A stretch of 64,000 nucleotides of DNA. It comes from Streptomyces sp. AV19 (GTDB lineage Bacteria; Actinomycetota; Actinomycetes; Streptomycetales; Streptomycetaceae). Within the stretch, counting starts at the first letter, position 1, and each line of letters starts with the position of its first letter. The notes under the pieces are model-generated. The model was given only the letters and a program-made list of their open reading frames with translations. It was not told the DNA's origin and searched no databases. A program made the position numbers and the translations under genes. The stretch is from contig NZ_JAEAMR010000020.1 of the NCBI RefSeq assembly GCF_015999245.1, forward strand, positions 179,375 through 243,374, in the 5' to 3' direction. This document shows positions 8,675-16,897 of this stretch, in pieces.

Positions 8675-8944
8675 GTGAGCGCAACACCGCTGCCGGGCAC
8701 CGGCGTACGGTACGACCCGACGGCGAAGGACAACCGTCGCCTGTCCGAGATGCGCATGCTTTCGAGGACGGGCGCCTCGGTGGCGACGGTGCCGCGGCGG
8801 ATGGCGACGATTCCGTCTCCCGGGCCAGGGTTCCGGCTGGCCGGCGGCGAGACGCTGATCGTCCCGCGCCCGCGGCACGGTGTCCGGGTGCGGGATGCTC
8901 ATGGTGGCTTCCCCGGAGACGCCCGGGCGGGATCCGGCGCTTGA
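8675..8944 (+). pseudogene. Internally deleted RCK/TrkA-C antiporter regulator (KhtT-like)
   Basis: Starting at GTG 8675 the protein opens SATPLPGTGVRYD, the N-terminus of small regulatory subunits of CPA2 antiporters. After NRRLSEM it jumps to RTGASVATV, IPSPGPGFRLAGGETLIV and HGVRV, which belong to the C-terminal TrkA-C ligand-binding domain. About 60-70 residues between are missing, without loss of frame. KhtT-like proteins bind cyclic dinucleotides or similar ligands and gate the partner antiporter. The partner just upstream is frameshifted, so the whole module looks inactive. Identification rests on recalled family sequence. Confidence 0.55.
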
Positions 8945-8945
8945 C

Positions 8946-10700
8946 TCATCGGCCACTCCCCTCGGCTGAACCCGGCCTGTTCCGCCCTTTGTTGACCAAC
9001 GGTGCGGGACTGGCGGGGACCGGCCGGCGGCCGCCGTCGGGGGCGGTGATGTGACGTCGCGCGTGGTGGATGGCGTCGGTGAGCGTGGTGAAGGAGTGAA
9101 GCGTGTCGTGGGTGACGGCGGCAGTGAGTTGGTGCCGGAGGGGCTGGGGGATGCCGGAGAGCAGGACTCGGGCGTTCCGGCGGTGGTGGGCGTCCATGGT
9201 CTGCCGAAGGGCGAGCAGGCTGGTGGCATCGCAGGCGTAGACGCCGGACAGGTCCACGATGACCACGATGGTCTCGGCCCGGGCGACCGGCTCAAGCATG
9301 CGTTGCGCCGTGGTGAAGAGCAGCGGGCCTTCGAGCCGGTAGACGGCGACTGCGGTGTCGGCGTTCGGCGTGGGCGGGTTCTGGCGGGGAAGACGGACGG
9401 GCAGGTGATGGACCCGGGCGGCCTGCGTCACGGTGCGCAAGGCGAGGGCGGCGGTCAGAAGTACGCCGACGGCGACGGCGGTGACGAGATCGACCGCCAC
9501 GGTGACGCCTGCGGTGACGGCGGTGACGGCGAGCGGTCCGTGGCCGGTGCGGGCGAGTGACCGCAGTGCCGCGAGGTCGATCATGCGCCAGGCCGTGAAG
9601 AGGAGGATGCCGGCGAGCGCGGCGAGGGGGACGGCGGAGACCAGGGTGCCCGCGGCCAGGACGGCGAGGGCGATGACGGCGGAGTTGGCGAGGGCGGCCA
9701 GGCGGGTGGTGGCGCCGGAGCGGATGTTGATGCCGGTACGGCAGACGGTGCCGGTGGCGGCCATCCCGCCGCAGAGAGACGCAGCGATGTTGGCCGCTGC
9801 CTGGCCGAACAGGACCCGGTCGCCGTCGTACCGGTGCGTGGTACCTGTCATGGTGTCCGCCGCGGAGGCGGTCATCAGCGACTCCAGGGCGCCCAGAGCC
9901 GCCACGGTGAACACCGACGGCAGCAGATCGGGTACGGCCTCCGGCCGAAGGTATCCGGCCGACGGGGCCGACAGCCCGGCCGGCAAGGGGCCGATGAGGG
10001 CCAGCGGCAGTTGGAGGAACCGCGCCCCCGCTGTCGCGGCGGCGACCGTCAGGAGCGGCCACGGCCAGCCCGGCCGGAGTCGGTTCCCGGCCAGACACGC
10101 CGTCAGCACCGCGAGCGTCGTCGCCGCCGGCGGCACGGCACCGCTGCCGGCGCCTGCGAGCGCCCGGCCCGCGCCGATCAGGACGCCGCCTTCGCCGGGC
10201 GCGCCGCCGCCGAGGGCCAGGGGGATCTGCTGGCACACGATCACCAGGGAACTGCCGGTGATGAAGCCGGTCAGTACCGGCGCCGGCACCAGGTGCACGA
10301 ACCGGCTGGCACCCAGCAGGGCCATGACCAGCAGCACCAGGCCCGCGAGCAGGCCACAGGTCAGCACCCCGGGCGCCCCGTGGGCGTGGGCGACGGGGAG
10401 CAGGACGACGGCCATGACACCGGTGGGACCGGTGATCTGCCAACGGGAGCCGCCGAGCAGCGCCGCCACGGCTCCGGCGACCACGGCACCGACCAGCCCG
10501 GCCCGCGCCCCCAGACCGGCGGCGACGCCGAAGCCGAGCGCCATCGGCAGCGCGGCCACGGCCACGGTCGCCCCGGCCAGCAGGTTCGTCACCGGCGCGC
10601 GCTTCAGCTGGGCGAACTCGACCCGACCGGGCAGCAGGACCCTGAACCGCCGCACCGCCACAAAACCAGCGGAGTATTGCAGCGGTCTTCTTCTGGACAT
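8946..10700 (-). CDS. SulP-family anion transporter with STAS domain
   Basis: 584 aa from ATG 10700, preceded by a perfect AAGGAG at 7 nt. The N-terminal ~390 residues hold the SulP fold of 12-14 helices: NLLAGATVAVAALPMALGFG, SRWQITGPTGVMAVVL, ALESLMTASAADTMTG and AATGTVCRTGINIRSGATTR. A STAS domain follows (~415-540: YRLEGPLLFTTAQRML, IVDLSGVYACDATSLLAL, where anti-sigma antagonists have DxSG...D). SulP proteins move sulfate, bicarbonate or other anions; the substrate cannot be read from sequence. The RYDGDRVLFGQAAANI segment matches the family's conserved cytosolic loop. It is a stand-alone gene; a second, different SulP gene lies at 29.5 kb. Confidence 0.87.
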   Translation of the reverse strand: MSRRRPLQYSAGFVAVRRFRVLLPGRVEFAQLKRAPVTNLLAGATVAVAALPMALGFGVAAGLGARAGLVGAVVAGAVAALLGGSRWQITGPTGVMAVVLLPVAHAHGAPGVLTCGLLAGLVLLVMALLGASRFVHLVPAPVLTGFITGSSLVIVCQQIPLALGGGAPGEGGVLIGAGRALAGAGSGAVPPAATTLAVLTACLAGNRLRPGWPWPLLTVAAATAGARFLQLPLALIGPLPAGLSAPSAGYLRPEAVPDLLPSVFTVAALGALESLMTASAADTMTGTTHRYDGDRVLFGQAAANIAASLCGGMAATGTVCRTGINIRSGATTRLAALANSAVIALAVLAAGTLVSAVPLAALAGILLFTAWRMIDLAALRSLARTGHGPLAVTAVTAGVTVAVDLVTAVAVGVLLTAALALRTVTQAARVHHLPVRLPRQNPPTPNADTAVAVYRLEGPLLFTTAQRMLEPVARAETIVVIVDLSGVYACDATSLLALRQTMDAHHRRNARVLLSGIPQPLRHQLTAAVTHDTLHSFTTLTDAIHHARRHITAPDGGRRPVPASPAPLVNKGRNRPGSAEGSGR

Positions 10701-11080
10701 GCGGTCTCCTTTTCATCCCATGCGATGGGTGGGTATACACGGGGACCCGCAGGGCTGGAGACGCGAATCAGGAACAGCAGCGTGCAGAGCTTCCCGGCCG
10801 GCCGATCGGTACGCCGGACCAGGGGCCGGCGCTGCGACCCATCATGAATTGGCGGACGCAGCGTGCCGCTTTCCTCCGCTGAAACGTCGCAGAGTTCCAT
10901 CGCCGGCCACAAGAGAGAAATGTCGTTCGAGGCATTCCCTGCAAGGTCGCCTCCAGAAGAAAAAGACAGAAGGAATTTCGATGCATTGCGCAGCTCAAGC
11001 GGGGGCGTGCGGCGGATTCGCGCGCCCGGTAGCGCGCGGCCCGGGCCGGGCGTGCTCCGTGCGCCCGCATCGCGTCGGAT
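10701..11080. other. Intergenic region between SulP and MFS genes
   Basis: Contains the leader of the minus-strand SulP gene. A small open frame at 10981-11106 (41 codons, three Cys, Arg/Pro-rich) follows a good AAGGA site and ends in TAA. Its composition could equally be chance. No other gene is supported. Confidence 0.35.
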
Positions 11081-11095
11081 ACCGAATACTTCGGT
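11081..11095. promoter_or_regulatory. ACCGAA-TAC-TTCGGT dyad before the MFS gene
   Basis: Perfect 6-bp arms with a 3-nt spacer, 103 nt before the MFS start. A second dyad TTAC-CGAT-GTAA (11095-11106) follows directly. This is an A/T-rich island in the promoter region. A MarR gene lies downstream of the MFS gene, so this is the best candidate for its operator. Confidence 0.5.
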
Positions 11096-11197
11096 TACCG
11101 ATGTAACTTCGGCGGTACGGCGGAGCCGGAACCGTACCCACGCCAGGCCCCGGCTCCGTCGTCGGCAGGGCTGGCCGACCGTACGTGGAGGTACAAG

Positions 11198-12658
11198 GTG
11201 TCCAGTGACTTGAGGCGGGAGCGAATACGGCCGCGCGGAAGCGCAGGGCGCCTTCCGGAGGTGCTGATACGGGAGCGGGCCCGGCCGGAGCGGATACGCT
11301 CCCACCCCGCGGCCTGGCGGCTGGCCGTGGCCACGGTGTGCTTCGGGGCCTTCATGGGCCAGCTCGACGCCAGTGTCGTCACCCTGATCTTCCCCAGCCT
11401 GCGTGCCGAGTTCGGCGTTTCGCTCACCGCGGTGACGTGGGTGTCCCTCGCCTACCTGCTCACCCTCGTCGCCCTCCTGCTGCCTGCCGGGCGCCTCTCC
11501 GACGCCCGTGGTCGCAAGCTCCTCTACCTGTACGGGTTCGTCGTCTTCACCGCCGCCTCCGCAAGCTGCGCCCTCGCCCCCACGCTCGCGGTGCTCATCG
11601 CCGTGCGCGTGGTCCAAGCGGCGGGCGCGGCGCTGATGCAGGCCAACAGCGTCGCGCTGGTGGCCACCAGCGCACCTCCCGGCCGGCTGCGCACGGCGCT
11701 CGGTGTCCAGGCCACGGCCCAGGCTCTCGGGCTCGCGCTCGGGCCGCTGGTCGGCGGGGCACTCGTCACGACCCTCGGCTGGCGCTGGATCTTCGCGCTC
11801 AACGTCCCTGTCGGGGTGATCACCGTCGTCGCGGGCCACTACCTGCTGCCGCGTACCCGCCACCGCCACAGCGCGCCCGGCTTCGACTGGCCGGGGCCGG
11901 TTCTCCTGGCCGCGGCCACCAGTTGCACGCTGCTGGCCTTGTCCGCTCTCTCCCGTGCCCCCGTCTTCCCCTGGCGGACGATCGCCCTGCTCATGGTCGC
12001 GGCCGGCGCGGTGGCGGCGTTCATCGCATGGCAGCGACGGACGTCCCACCCGTTGCTCGGCCCGGAGTTGCTGCGGCCGAGGCCCGTGCGGTTCGGTCTG
12101 GCCGGGGCCCTGTGCGGCTACCTCGTCCTCTTCGGTCCCCTGGTCCTGGTTCCCCTCGTGCTGACCGCGCACGGCTCCGATGCGCTGGAGGCGGGACTGG
12201 TACTGACCTGGCTGCCGGGCGGCTTCGCCCTCGGCGCCGCCCTGGCCGAGAGGACCCTGCCCCGTGCGTGGGGCGAAAGGGCCCGATGTACGTGCGGCGC
12301 GGCCATGGGCACCGCCGCGCTCGCCGCGCTGTGCGCGCTGCCGCTCACCCCGACCGTGCTGCCGCCCTTCCTCGCCCTGCTCGGCCTCGGGCTGGGGGTG
12401 TTCATCCCCGCCAACAACGCCCTGGTCATGGCCGCGATCCCGCCGCGCTGCTCCGGCACGGGCGGCGGCCTGGTCAACATGGCCCGCGGAACCGGCACCG
12501 CTCTCGGCGTCGCCCTGGTCGCCCTCGCCCTCCAGCTCCCCGGCACCGCTGTCTGGCCCCAACCGCCGCACCGGGCGGTCCTCGTGCTGCTGGCGGCAGC
12601 CGTGATCACCCTCACCACCAGTCGCCTGTCACGGCCTGCTCCGGTAACTTCGCGCTGA
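11198..12658 (+). CDS. MFS drug/proton antiporter (DHA2-like)
   Basis: 486 aa from GTG 11198, after GGAGG. Hydrophobicity fits 14 helices. Motifs: CFGAFMGQLDASVVTL (DHA2 motif D1 with LDxSVV) in helix 1, AGRLSDARGRKLLYLYG (motif A between helices 2 and 3), ALGLALGPLVGGALVTTLGW (motif C, antiporter motif), and LNVPVG. These exporters use the proton gradient to expel hydrophobic drugs or a made metabolite. A MarR-family gene follows 41 nt downstream on the same strand and is its likely regulator; a dyad sits in the promoter region. Confidence 0.87.
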   Translation: MSSDLRRERIRPRGSAGRLPEVLIRERARPERIRSHPAAWRLAVATVCFGAFMGQLDASVVTLIFPSLRAEFGVSLTAVTWVSLAYLLTLVALLLPAGRLSDARGRKLLYLYGFVVFTAASASCALAPTLAVLIAVRVVQAAGAALMQANSVALVATSAPPGRLRTALGVQATAQALGLALGPLVGGALVTTLGWRWIFALNVPVGVITVVAGHYLLPRTRHRHSAPGFDWPGPVLLAAATSCTLLALSALSRAPVFPWRTIALLMVAAGAVAAFIAWQRRTSHPLLGPELLRPRPVRFGLAGALCGYLVLFGPLVLVPLVLTAHGSDALEAGLVLTWLPGGFALGAALAERTLPRAWGERARCTCGAAMGTAALAALCALPLTPTVLPPFLALLGLGLGVFIPANNALVMAAIPPRCSGTGGGLVNMARGTGTALGVALVALALQLPGTAVWPQPPHRAVLVLLAAAVITLTTSRLSRPAPVTSR

Positions 12659-12699
12659 CGGCACCCGGTTGATCGGCAGTTCCGGATTACAGTGGCCAC

Positions 12700-13200
12700 A
12701 TGCCCCCGCAGCACAGGCCCGCCGAGCCGTCACCGGCCGGCCCGGACACCGCGAACACGCCGGAGGCCCGGCTGCTGACCGAAGCCGTCACCCGCCTGCG
12801 CCGCGCGCTGCGGGCCTCGATCCGTACCGACTACCCATGGGAGACCCTGCCCATGGCCCAGGTCGAACTCCTCCAGGTCCTGGCGGAACACTCACCCGCC
12901 CGCGTCGGCGACCTCGCCACCCGCCAACGCCTGGCCTTCAGCACCGTCAGCGGCCTCATAGGGCAAATGATCAACGCGGGCCTCGTCGCCCGGGCCACCG
13001 ATCCCCACGACCGCCGCGCCTCCGCCGTCACCCTCACCGACACCGGCCGACGCCAGCTCACGGCCTGGTCCGACGCCCACGAACAACGCCTCAGCGACGC
13101 ACTCGCGGCACTGCCCGACGACGAACGGGCCACGGTCCGCGCCGCCCTGCCCGCCCTGCTGCGCATCGCCGACCTGCTGGACCCGAACACCCCTGCCTGA
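12700..13200 (+). CDS. MarR-family regulator linked to the MFS exporter
   Basis: 166 aa from ATG 12700. The winged helix spans ~45-115: LPMAQVELLQVLAEHSPARV, GDLATRQRLAFSTVSGLIGQM (recognition helix) and the wing VARATDPHDRRASAVTL, with the family's DxRR. TACAGT at 12688-12693 ends 6 nt before the ATG and there is no ribosome-binding site, which suggests its own leaderless promoter besides read-through from the MFS gene. It probably represses the exporter until a phenolic-type ligand binds. A 7-bp hairpin follows at 13237. Confidence 0.85.
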   Translation: MPPQHRPAEPSPAGPDTANTPEARLLTEAVTRLRRALRASIRTDYPWETLPMAQVELLQVLAEHSPARVGDLATRQRLAFSTVSGLIGQMINAGLVARATDPHDRRASAVTLTDTGRRQLTAWSDAHEQRLSDALAALPDDERATVRAALPALLRIADLLDPNTPA

Positions 13201-13236
13201 ACCCGGAGCCCGCCAGGACGCGTCGGCACCGCCGAC

Positions 13237-13254
13237 CGCGGCCGCAAGGCCGCG
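13237..13254. terminator. Short hairpin between convergent genes
   Basis: CGCGGCC-GCAA-GGCCGCG, perfect 7-bp stem with a GCAA tetraloop. It lies between the MarR stop (13200) and the crotonase stop (13276), so it can serve both strands. Confidence 0.6.
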
Positions 13255-13275
13255 ATGCCGCGCCGCCGGAACGCC

Positions 13276-14049
13276 TCAACGCCTACGCCAGACCGGCGGG
13301 CGCTTCTCCGCGAAGGCGCGGGCCCCCTCCTCCGCGTCCTTCGAGGCGTTCACCGGGGCGGCGATCTCGTCCTGTGCCGCGAAGGCCGCCGCGTCGCTGC
13401 GGCCGCCGCAGACTTGCTGCACGCGCTTGATGGCGGCCAGCGCGAGAGGGGCGTTGCGGGCGATCCGGTGGGCCAGCTCCAGCGCGGCCGACAGGCTCTC
13501 GCCATCGGCAACGACCCGGTTGACCAGACCGAAACGCTCGGCCGTCGCGGCCGTCAGCGGCTCGCCGGTGAGCAACGCCTCCATGGCGACGTGGTAGGGC
13601 AGGCACTGCGGCAGCCGCAGGGCGCCGCCCTCGGCCGGGATGAGGCCGCGGGTCACCTCGGAGAGCGCGAAGAGGGCGGAGCGCCCGCACACGATCAGGT
13701 CGCAGGCGAGGGCGAGTTCGAACCCGCCGCCGAGTGCCCAGCCCTCGACGGCGGCGATCAGCGGCTTCTCCGGATGGGCCCGGGTGAGCCCGCAGAATCC
13801 CTGGTCGCCGATGAGGGGTATGCCCTCGGTCGGGAACGCCTTGAGGTCCATGCCGGCGCTGAAGGTGCCCCCGGCGCCCGTGATCACTCCGACCGACAGC
13901 GCGTCGTCGTCCGCGAAGCGCCGCAGTGCGTCGGCAAGTTGCTGCGACACCGCGCGGTTGACCGCGTTGCGGGCCTCGGCCCGGTCGATGGTCATGACGC
14001 AGACCCGGTCCTGGACGGACGTGGTCACCACTTCCTTCACGTGCTCCAC
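13276..14049 (-). CDS. Enoyl-CoA hydratase/isomerase (crotonase) family
   Basis: 257 aa from GTG 14049 (GGGAGG upstream; an alternative GTG lies at 14040). The crotonase fold is complete. The oxyanion-hole segment is ITGAGGTFSAGMDLKAF, and GWALGGGFELALACDLIV supplies Glu111 while ALFALSEV supplies Glu131. They are 20 residues apart, the same spacing as the two catalytic glutamates of rat mitochondrial hydratase, so hydratase activity is plausible. It would add water to trans-2-enoyl-CoA in fatty-acid or related acyl-CoA breakdown. The gene stands alone between unrelated genes; the true substrate is unknown. Confidence 0.87.
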   Translation of the reverse strand: MEHVKEVVTTSVQDRVCVMTIDRAEARNAVNRAVSQQLADALRRFADDDALSVGVITGAGGTFSAGMDLKAFPTEGIPLIGDQGFCGLTRAHPEKPLIAAVEGWALGGGFELALACDLIVCGRSALFALSEVTRGLIPAEGGALRLPQCLPYHVAMEALLTGEPLTAATAERFGLVNRVVADGESLSAALELAHRIARNAPLALAAIKRVQQVCGGRSDAAAFAAQDEIAAPVNASKDAEEGARAFAEKRPPVWRRR

Positions 14050-14155
14050 CCTTCGTGGTCCTCCCGTCCACCGGCCCGGTGTCCGGCACTCCGCTCGACG
14101 ACACCTGCCCAGCGGCGCCGACGGGCACTCCCGTCGTGCGGAACTCCTCGACCGG

Positions 14156-15154
14156 TCACCTGCCGAGGAGTTCGCCGAGGCCTTGGCGGGTGGCGGCGAG
14201 CACGACCCGGTCCTGTGGGCGCAGGACGTATCCCCGGTGGAGGTCCCAGACGAGGGTCTGGGGGCGTTCGCCGGGTGCGTGGGGCGGTGGCGGGGCGGCG
14301 AGGTCGGGGAGGCGGTCGTCGGGTTCGGTGGTGTCCAGGGCGATGACGCGCCAGGCGCCGGGGCGGAAGGCTTCGGCGACGGTCCGGCCCTCCAGCTCGG
14401 GGTGGCCGCGGACTTCGACGGCGGCGAAGATGAGGACGCGTCGTTCGACGGGGATGGCACCGAGTATGTGGCGGCCCATCATGGCTCCGGCGAAGGCGGG
14501 GGCGGCGAGGGTGGAGACGCTGCGGCTGCGGGTGAGGGCGTGCGGGTGGGCGGTCCGCAGGGTGCGGTGAACGGCGGTGGCGAACTGGTCGTCGAAGAGC
14601 CGGAGGGCGACGCGCAGCCGGGGCTGGAGGGCACGTGCGGACAGCGCGGCTTCCAGATTGGTGCTGTCCGTGCTGGTCAGCGCGAGGAGGGCCTGGGCGC
14701 GGTGGGCGTGGGCGGCCTCCAGCACGCCTTCCTCGGTGGCGTCGCCCAGGATGACGGGGACGCGCAGGCGGCGGGCGAGGGCGATGCCGCGTGCCTGGGG
14801 GTCTTCCTCCACGCACACCACGGGGATGTTCATCTCCCGCAGCCGCGCGAGGACTCGGGTGCCGACCTTGCCCAGGCCGAGGAGGACGACGTGTCCGGAC
14901 AGCCGGCGCGGCGGGCGGCGCAGTGCGGAGGCGCTGCGGAAGGTGCCCAGTCCTTCGAGCGCGGCGGCGACGAGGACGGGGAGGAGCAGCATGCCGGTCA
15001 GTCCGGAGAGGAGCTGGAGGAGTTTGCGGGCGACGGGTTCGTCGGTCGCCGTGCTCACCGCGGTGTCGTCCGGCAGGAGCAACGGGCCGTCGCCACTGGT
15101 CTCCGAGCCTTCCGCGCCTCCGGGGTCGTCGGTGGTCGACGACAGCAGCGCCAA
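14156..15154 (-). pseudogene. Truncated TrkA-N/RCK potassium-channel-like protein
   Basis: 332 codons from a TTG. The Rossmann RCK domain is intact: SGHVVLLGLGKVGTRVL, VVCVEEDPQARG, VILGDATEEGVLEAA and ALTSTDSTNLEAAL. A second partial RCK region follows to the stop. Full Streptomyces homologues, as I recall them, have ~600 residues with an N-terminal RCK half and two membrane helices. Here that half is gone: only ALLSSTTDDPGG...LLPDDTAV precedes DEPVARKLLQLLSGL. The helix-containing stretch between those two is also missing. A 5' truncation plus an internal deletion is likely. It may still make an NAD-binding fragment, but no working channel. Confidence 0.6.
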
Positions 15155-15488
15155 GGTGCACAGCCCCGGGTCGGCGACCTGGCGCGGGCCGGGGGCGTGC
15201 GTTCCCGGACGTGACCATGGGGTGCGCGGCTCTCAGCGGTTTGTGCGCGTCGGCAGGCGCCGTGGCCCTGGCCCGGACAGCGGGCTGCGACCACGTGACA
15301 TCGTGAAGAACCGGAACTTGTCGGCCTGATCGCTCTGTGGACGGCGCGGTGAGCAGCCGTCACCGCCGCCCTCCGGCTACTCGGCCTGCTCCTCGGTCAA
15401 CCGGCCGGGCTCCCCGGATGCGCGGCCGACGCCGCGCTCGTCAAGGGCGGCCTGGCCACTCCTGGTGGGCCCCGCAGGGGACAACTGG
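15155..15488. other. Intergenic region, no gene recognised
   Basis: Lies upstream of the truncated TrkA-like gene and downstream of the XRE gene. It does not continue the RCK protein in any frame. Nothing else stands out. Confidence 0.4.
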
Positions 15489-15722
15489 CTAGGCCGGCTC
15501 GGCGGGGTCGTGGGTGATCAGGTCTCCCGGCTGGCACTGGAGGACATCGCAGATCCTCGACAGGGTCGAGAAGCGGATGGCCTTGGCCCGCCCGTTCTTG
15601 AGCACGGACAGGTTGACGACGGTGATGCCGACCTGCGCGGACAGTTCGGTGAGTGTCATGCCGCGCTCGGAGAGGAGCCGGTCGAGGTGGATCCGGATCG
15701 CGTGGAGTTCCTCTTCGGGCAT
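15489..15722 (-). CDS. Small XRE/Cro-type regulator paired with a DUF2975 protein
   Basis: 77 aa, essentially one helix-turn-helix domain: LSERGMTLTELSAQVGITVV for helices 1-2 and VNLSVLKNGRAKAIRFSTLS for the recognition helix and helix 4, then DVLQCQPGDLI. The start overlaps the stop of the upstream membrane gene by one base (TGATG), so the two are co-translated. DUF2975 membrane proteins are commonly encoded beside such single-domain XRE proteins. It probably binds the inverted repeat in front of the operon (16321-16366). Confidence 0.88.
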   Translation of the reverse strand: MPEEELHAIRIHLDRLLSERGMTLTELSAQVGITVVNLSVLKNGRAKAIRFSTLSRICDVLQCQPGDLITHDPAEPA

Positions 15723-16306
15723 CAGATGGTCCCTTCGAGGTCCTCTCGCATGCGCACGCCCTCACGCATGATCTTCCCCATGATCACTGCGGCGAGACCG
15801 GCGAGGACGAGCACCTGCGGCCCGGAGACCGTCGGCCCGGAACCTACGGCCGGCGCCATGCTCCCGACGAGCCAGGACTGCGACCAGCCGACGGCGAGGC
15901 CGGTCAGCGGTGTTCCCACGGCGACGAACCAGCCGAGAACGGAGAGCCGTTGCGAGGCCGCGTCGGTGAACGGCCCCTGCAGCAGGACCGCCTTGAGCAG
16001 CCGGGAGAAGAGCAGCAGCGCGAGGGAACCGAACAGCAGCCAGGGCAGTTCGCCCCCGAGGTCGGCGGCGCGCTGCCCCGCGGAGGGACTGTCCTGGCAG
16101 AGGCGCGCGGCACTGCTGGACGCATCCACGCCCTTGCCGAGCGGCAGGTTGTCCGCCAGCGGGGCATTGCGCCAGAAGCCCGTCTGCACGCAGACCGCCC
16201 CGTCGTCGAGCATGTGCGTGACCCCCGTGCCGATGAAGGCGAGCCCGCAGAGCACCGCCAGCGCAAAGGTGACCGAGGCCAGGGTCCTCGTGAGTCGTGT
16301 GTTCAC
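15722..16306 (-). CDS. DUF2975 membrane protein
   Basis: 194 aa with four hydrophobic segments: LASVTFALAVLCGLAFIGTG (N-terminal), LPWLLFGSLALLLFSRLL, LGWFVAVGTPLTGLAVGW and VLVLAGLAAVIMGKIMREGV. The C-terminal EGVRMREDLEGTI matches the usual end of DUF2975 proteins. Between helices 1 and 2 there is an extracellular loop of about 60 residues with three Cys. The molecular function of the family is unknown; pairing with a small XRE regulator suggests a membrane-sensing switch. The promoter region has a striking A/T-rich inverted repeat 15 nt before the start. Confidence 0.85.
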   Translation of the reverse strand: MNTRLTRTLASVTFALAVLCGLAFIGTGVTHMLDDGAVCVQTGFWRNAPLADNLPLGKGVDASSSAARLCQDSPSAGQRAADLGGELPWLLFGSLALLLFSRLLKAVLLQGPFTDAASQRLSVLGWFVAVGTPLTGLAVGWSQSWLVGSMAPAVGSGPTVSGPQVLVLAGLAAVIMGKIMREGVRMREDLEGTI

Positions 16307-16320
16307 CGCGTGCCTTCCTA

Positions 16321-16366
16321 TCGATTTTCGATATGCTCAAGACTAGAGGAGCATATCGATATTCGA
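16321..16366. promoter_or_regulatory. A/T-rich 18-bp inverted repeat, operator of the DUF2975-XRE operon
   Basis: TCGATTTTCGATATGCTC (16321-16338) and GAGCATATCGATATTCGA (16349-16366) are complementary at 16 of 18 positions across a 10-nt spacer. Each arm contains a smaller TCGAtatTCGA-like dyad. It sits immediately upstream of the operon start (16306) in DNA of far lower GC than its surroundings. This is the expected site for the operon's XRE protein. Confidence 0.7.
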
Positions 16367-16897
16367 CAAGTTCACGGCCGCCGACGAGACTGCCCCGGCG
16401 GAGCCGGAAGGCGACTTCCATCCGGGATCGGCCGACGGGAGCGTTCAGACACCTCTGCGATCGGGCGGCTCCGGCCTTCAGTTGAGTGCGAAGCCAAGTG
16501 GGGAACCCGAGCAGGCCCGGGGAAAGTCGCGGATCTCCACCACCGTTCGCCCGCGTACACATTCCCGGCCGCCGGCGCCCTGCCGGCCACCCTCGCCGTC
16601 GCCGGCCGGCTCCCCGGCCACCGCTCACCGCAGCCCCGGAGCGCCGGCCACTGCGTCAACACCCTGCCCCTGGGTGCGCCGTGATCGCGCCACCGGCTCC
16701 CGAGCGGGTGATCATCCCTGAATGACAGGCATGGGTTCGTGACGATAAGTGATGACGCTGTCGCTCCCTGAGCCCCGTGGGGCTGTGGCAGATAGTGTGT
16801 AGAGAGAGCGTCAAGGGACGCAGGGTGTGCCGGGAAGTCCGGTCGGCGTCGAAGGGGTCCGTGTACCTGTTGACATCGACGCCCCGGAGGTTCGCAG
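16367..16897. other. Divergent promoter region of DUF2975 operon and nhaA
   Basis: No gene is supported. An AGCCCC-GT-GGGGCT hairpin and a TAGTGT hexamer near 16792-16800 lie about 100 nt before nhaA and may belong to its promoter and leader. The rest lacks coding bias. Confidence 0.4.

Noticed and set aside
9433..11106. 557-codon plus-strand ORF opposite SulP
   Set aside because: Shadow of the SulP gene on the minus strand. Only its last 41 codons lie outside, and they are listed separately as a doubtful small ORF.
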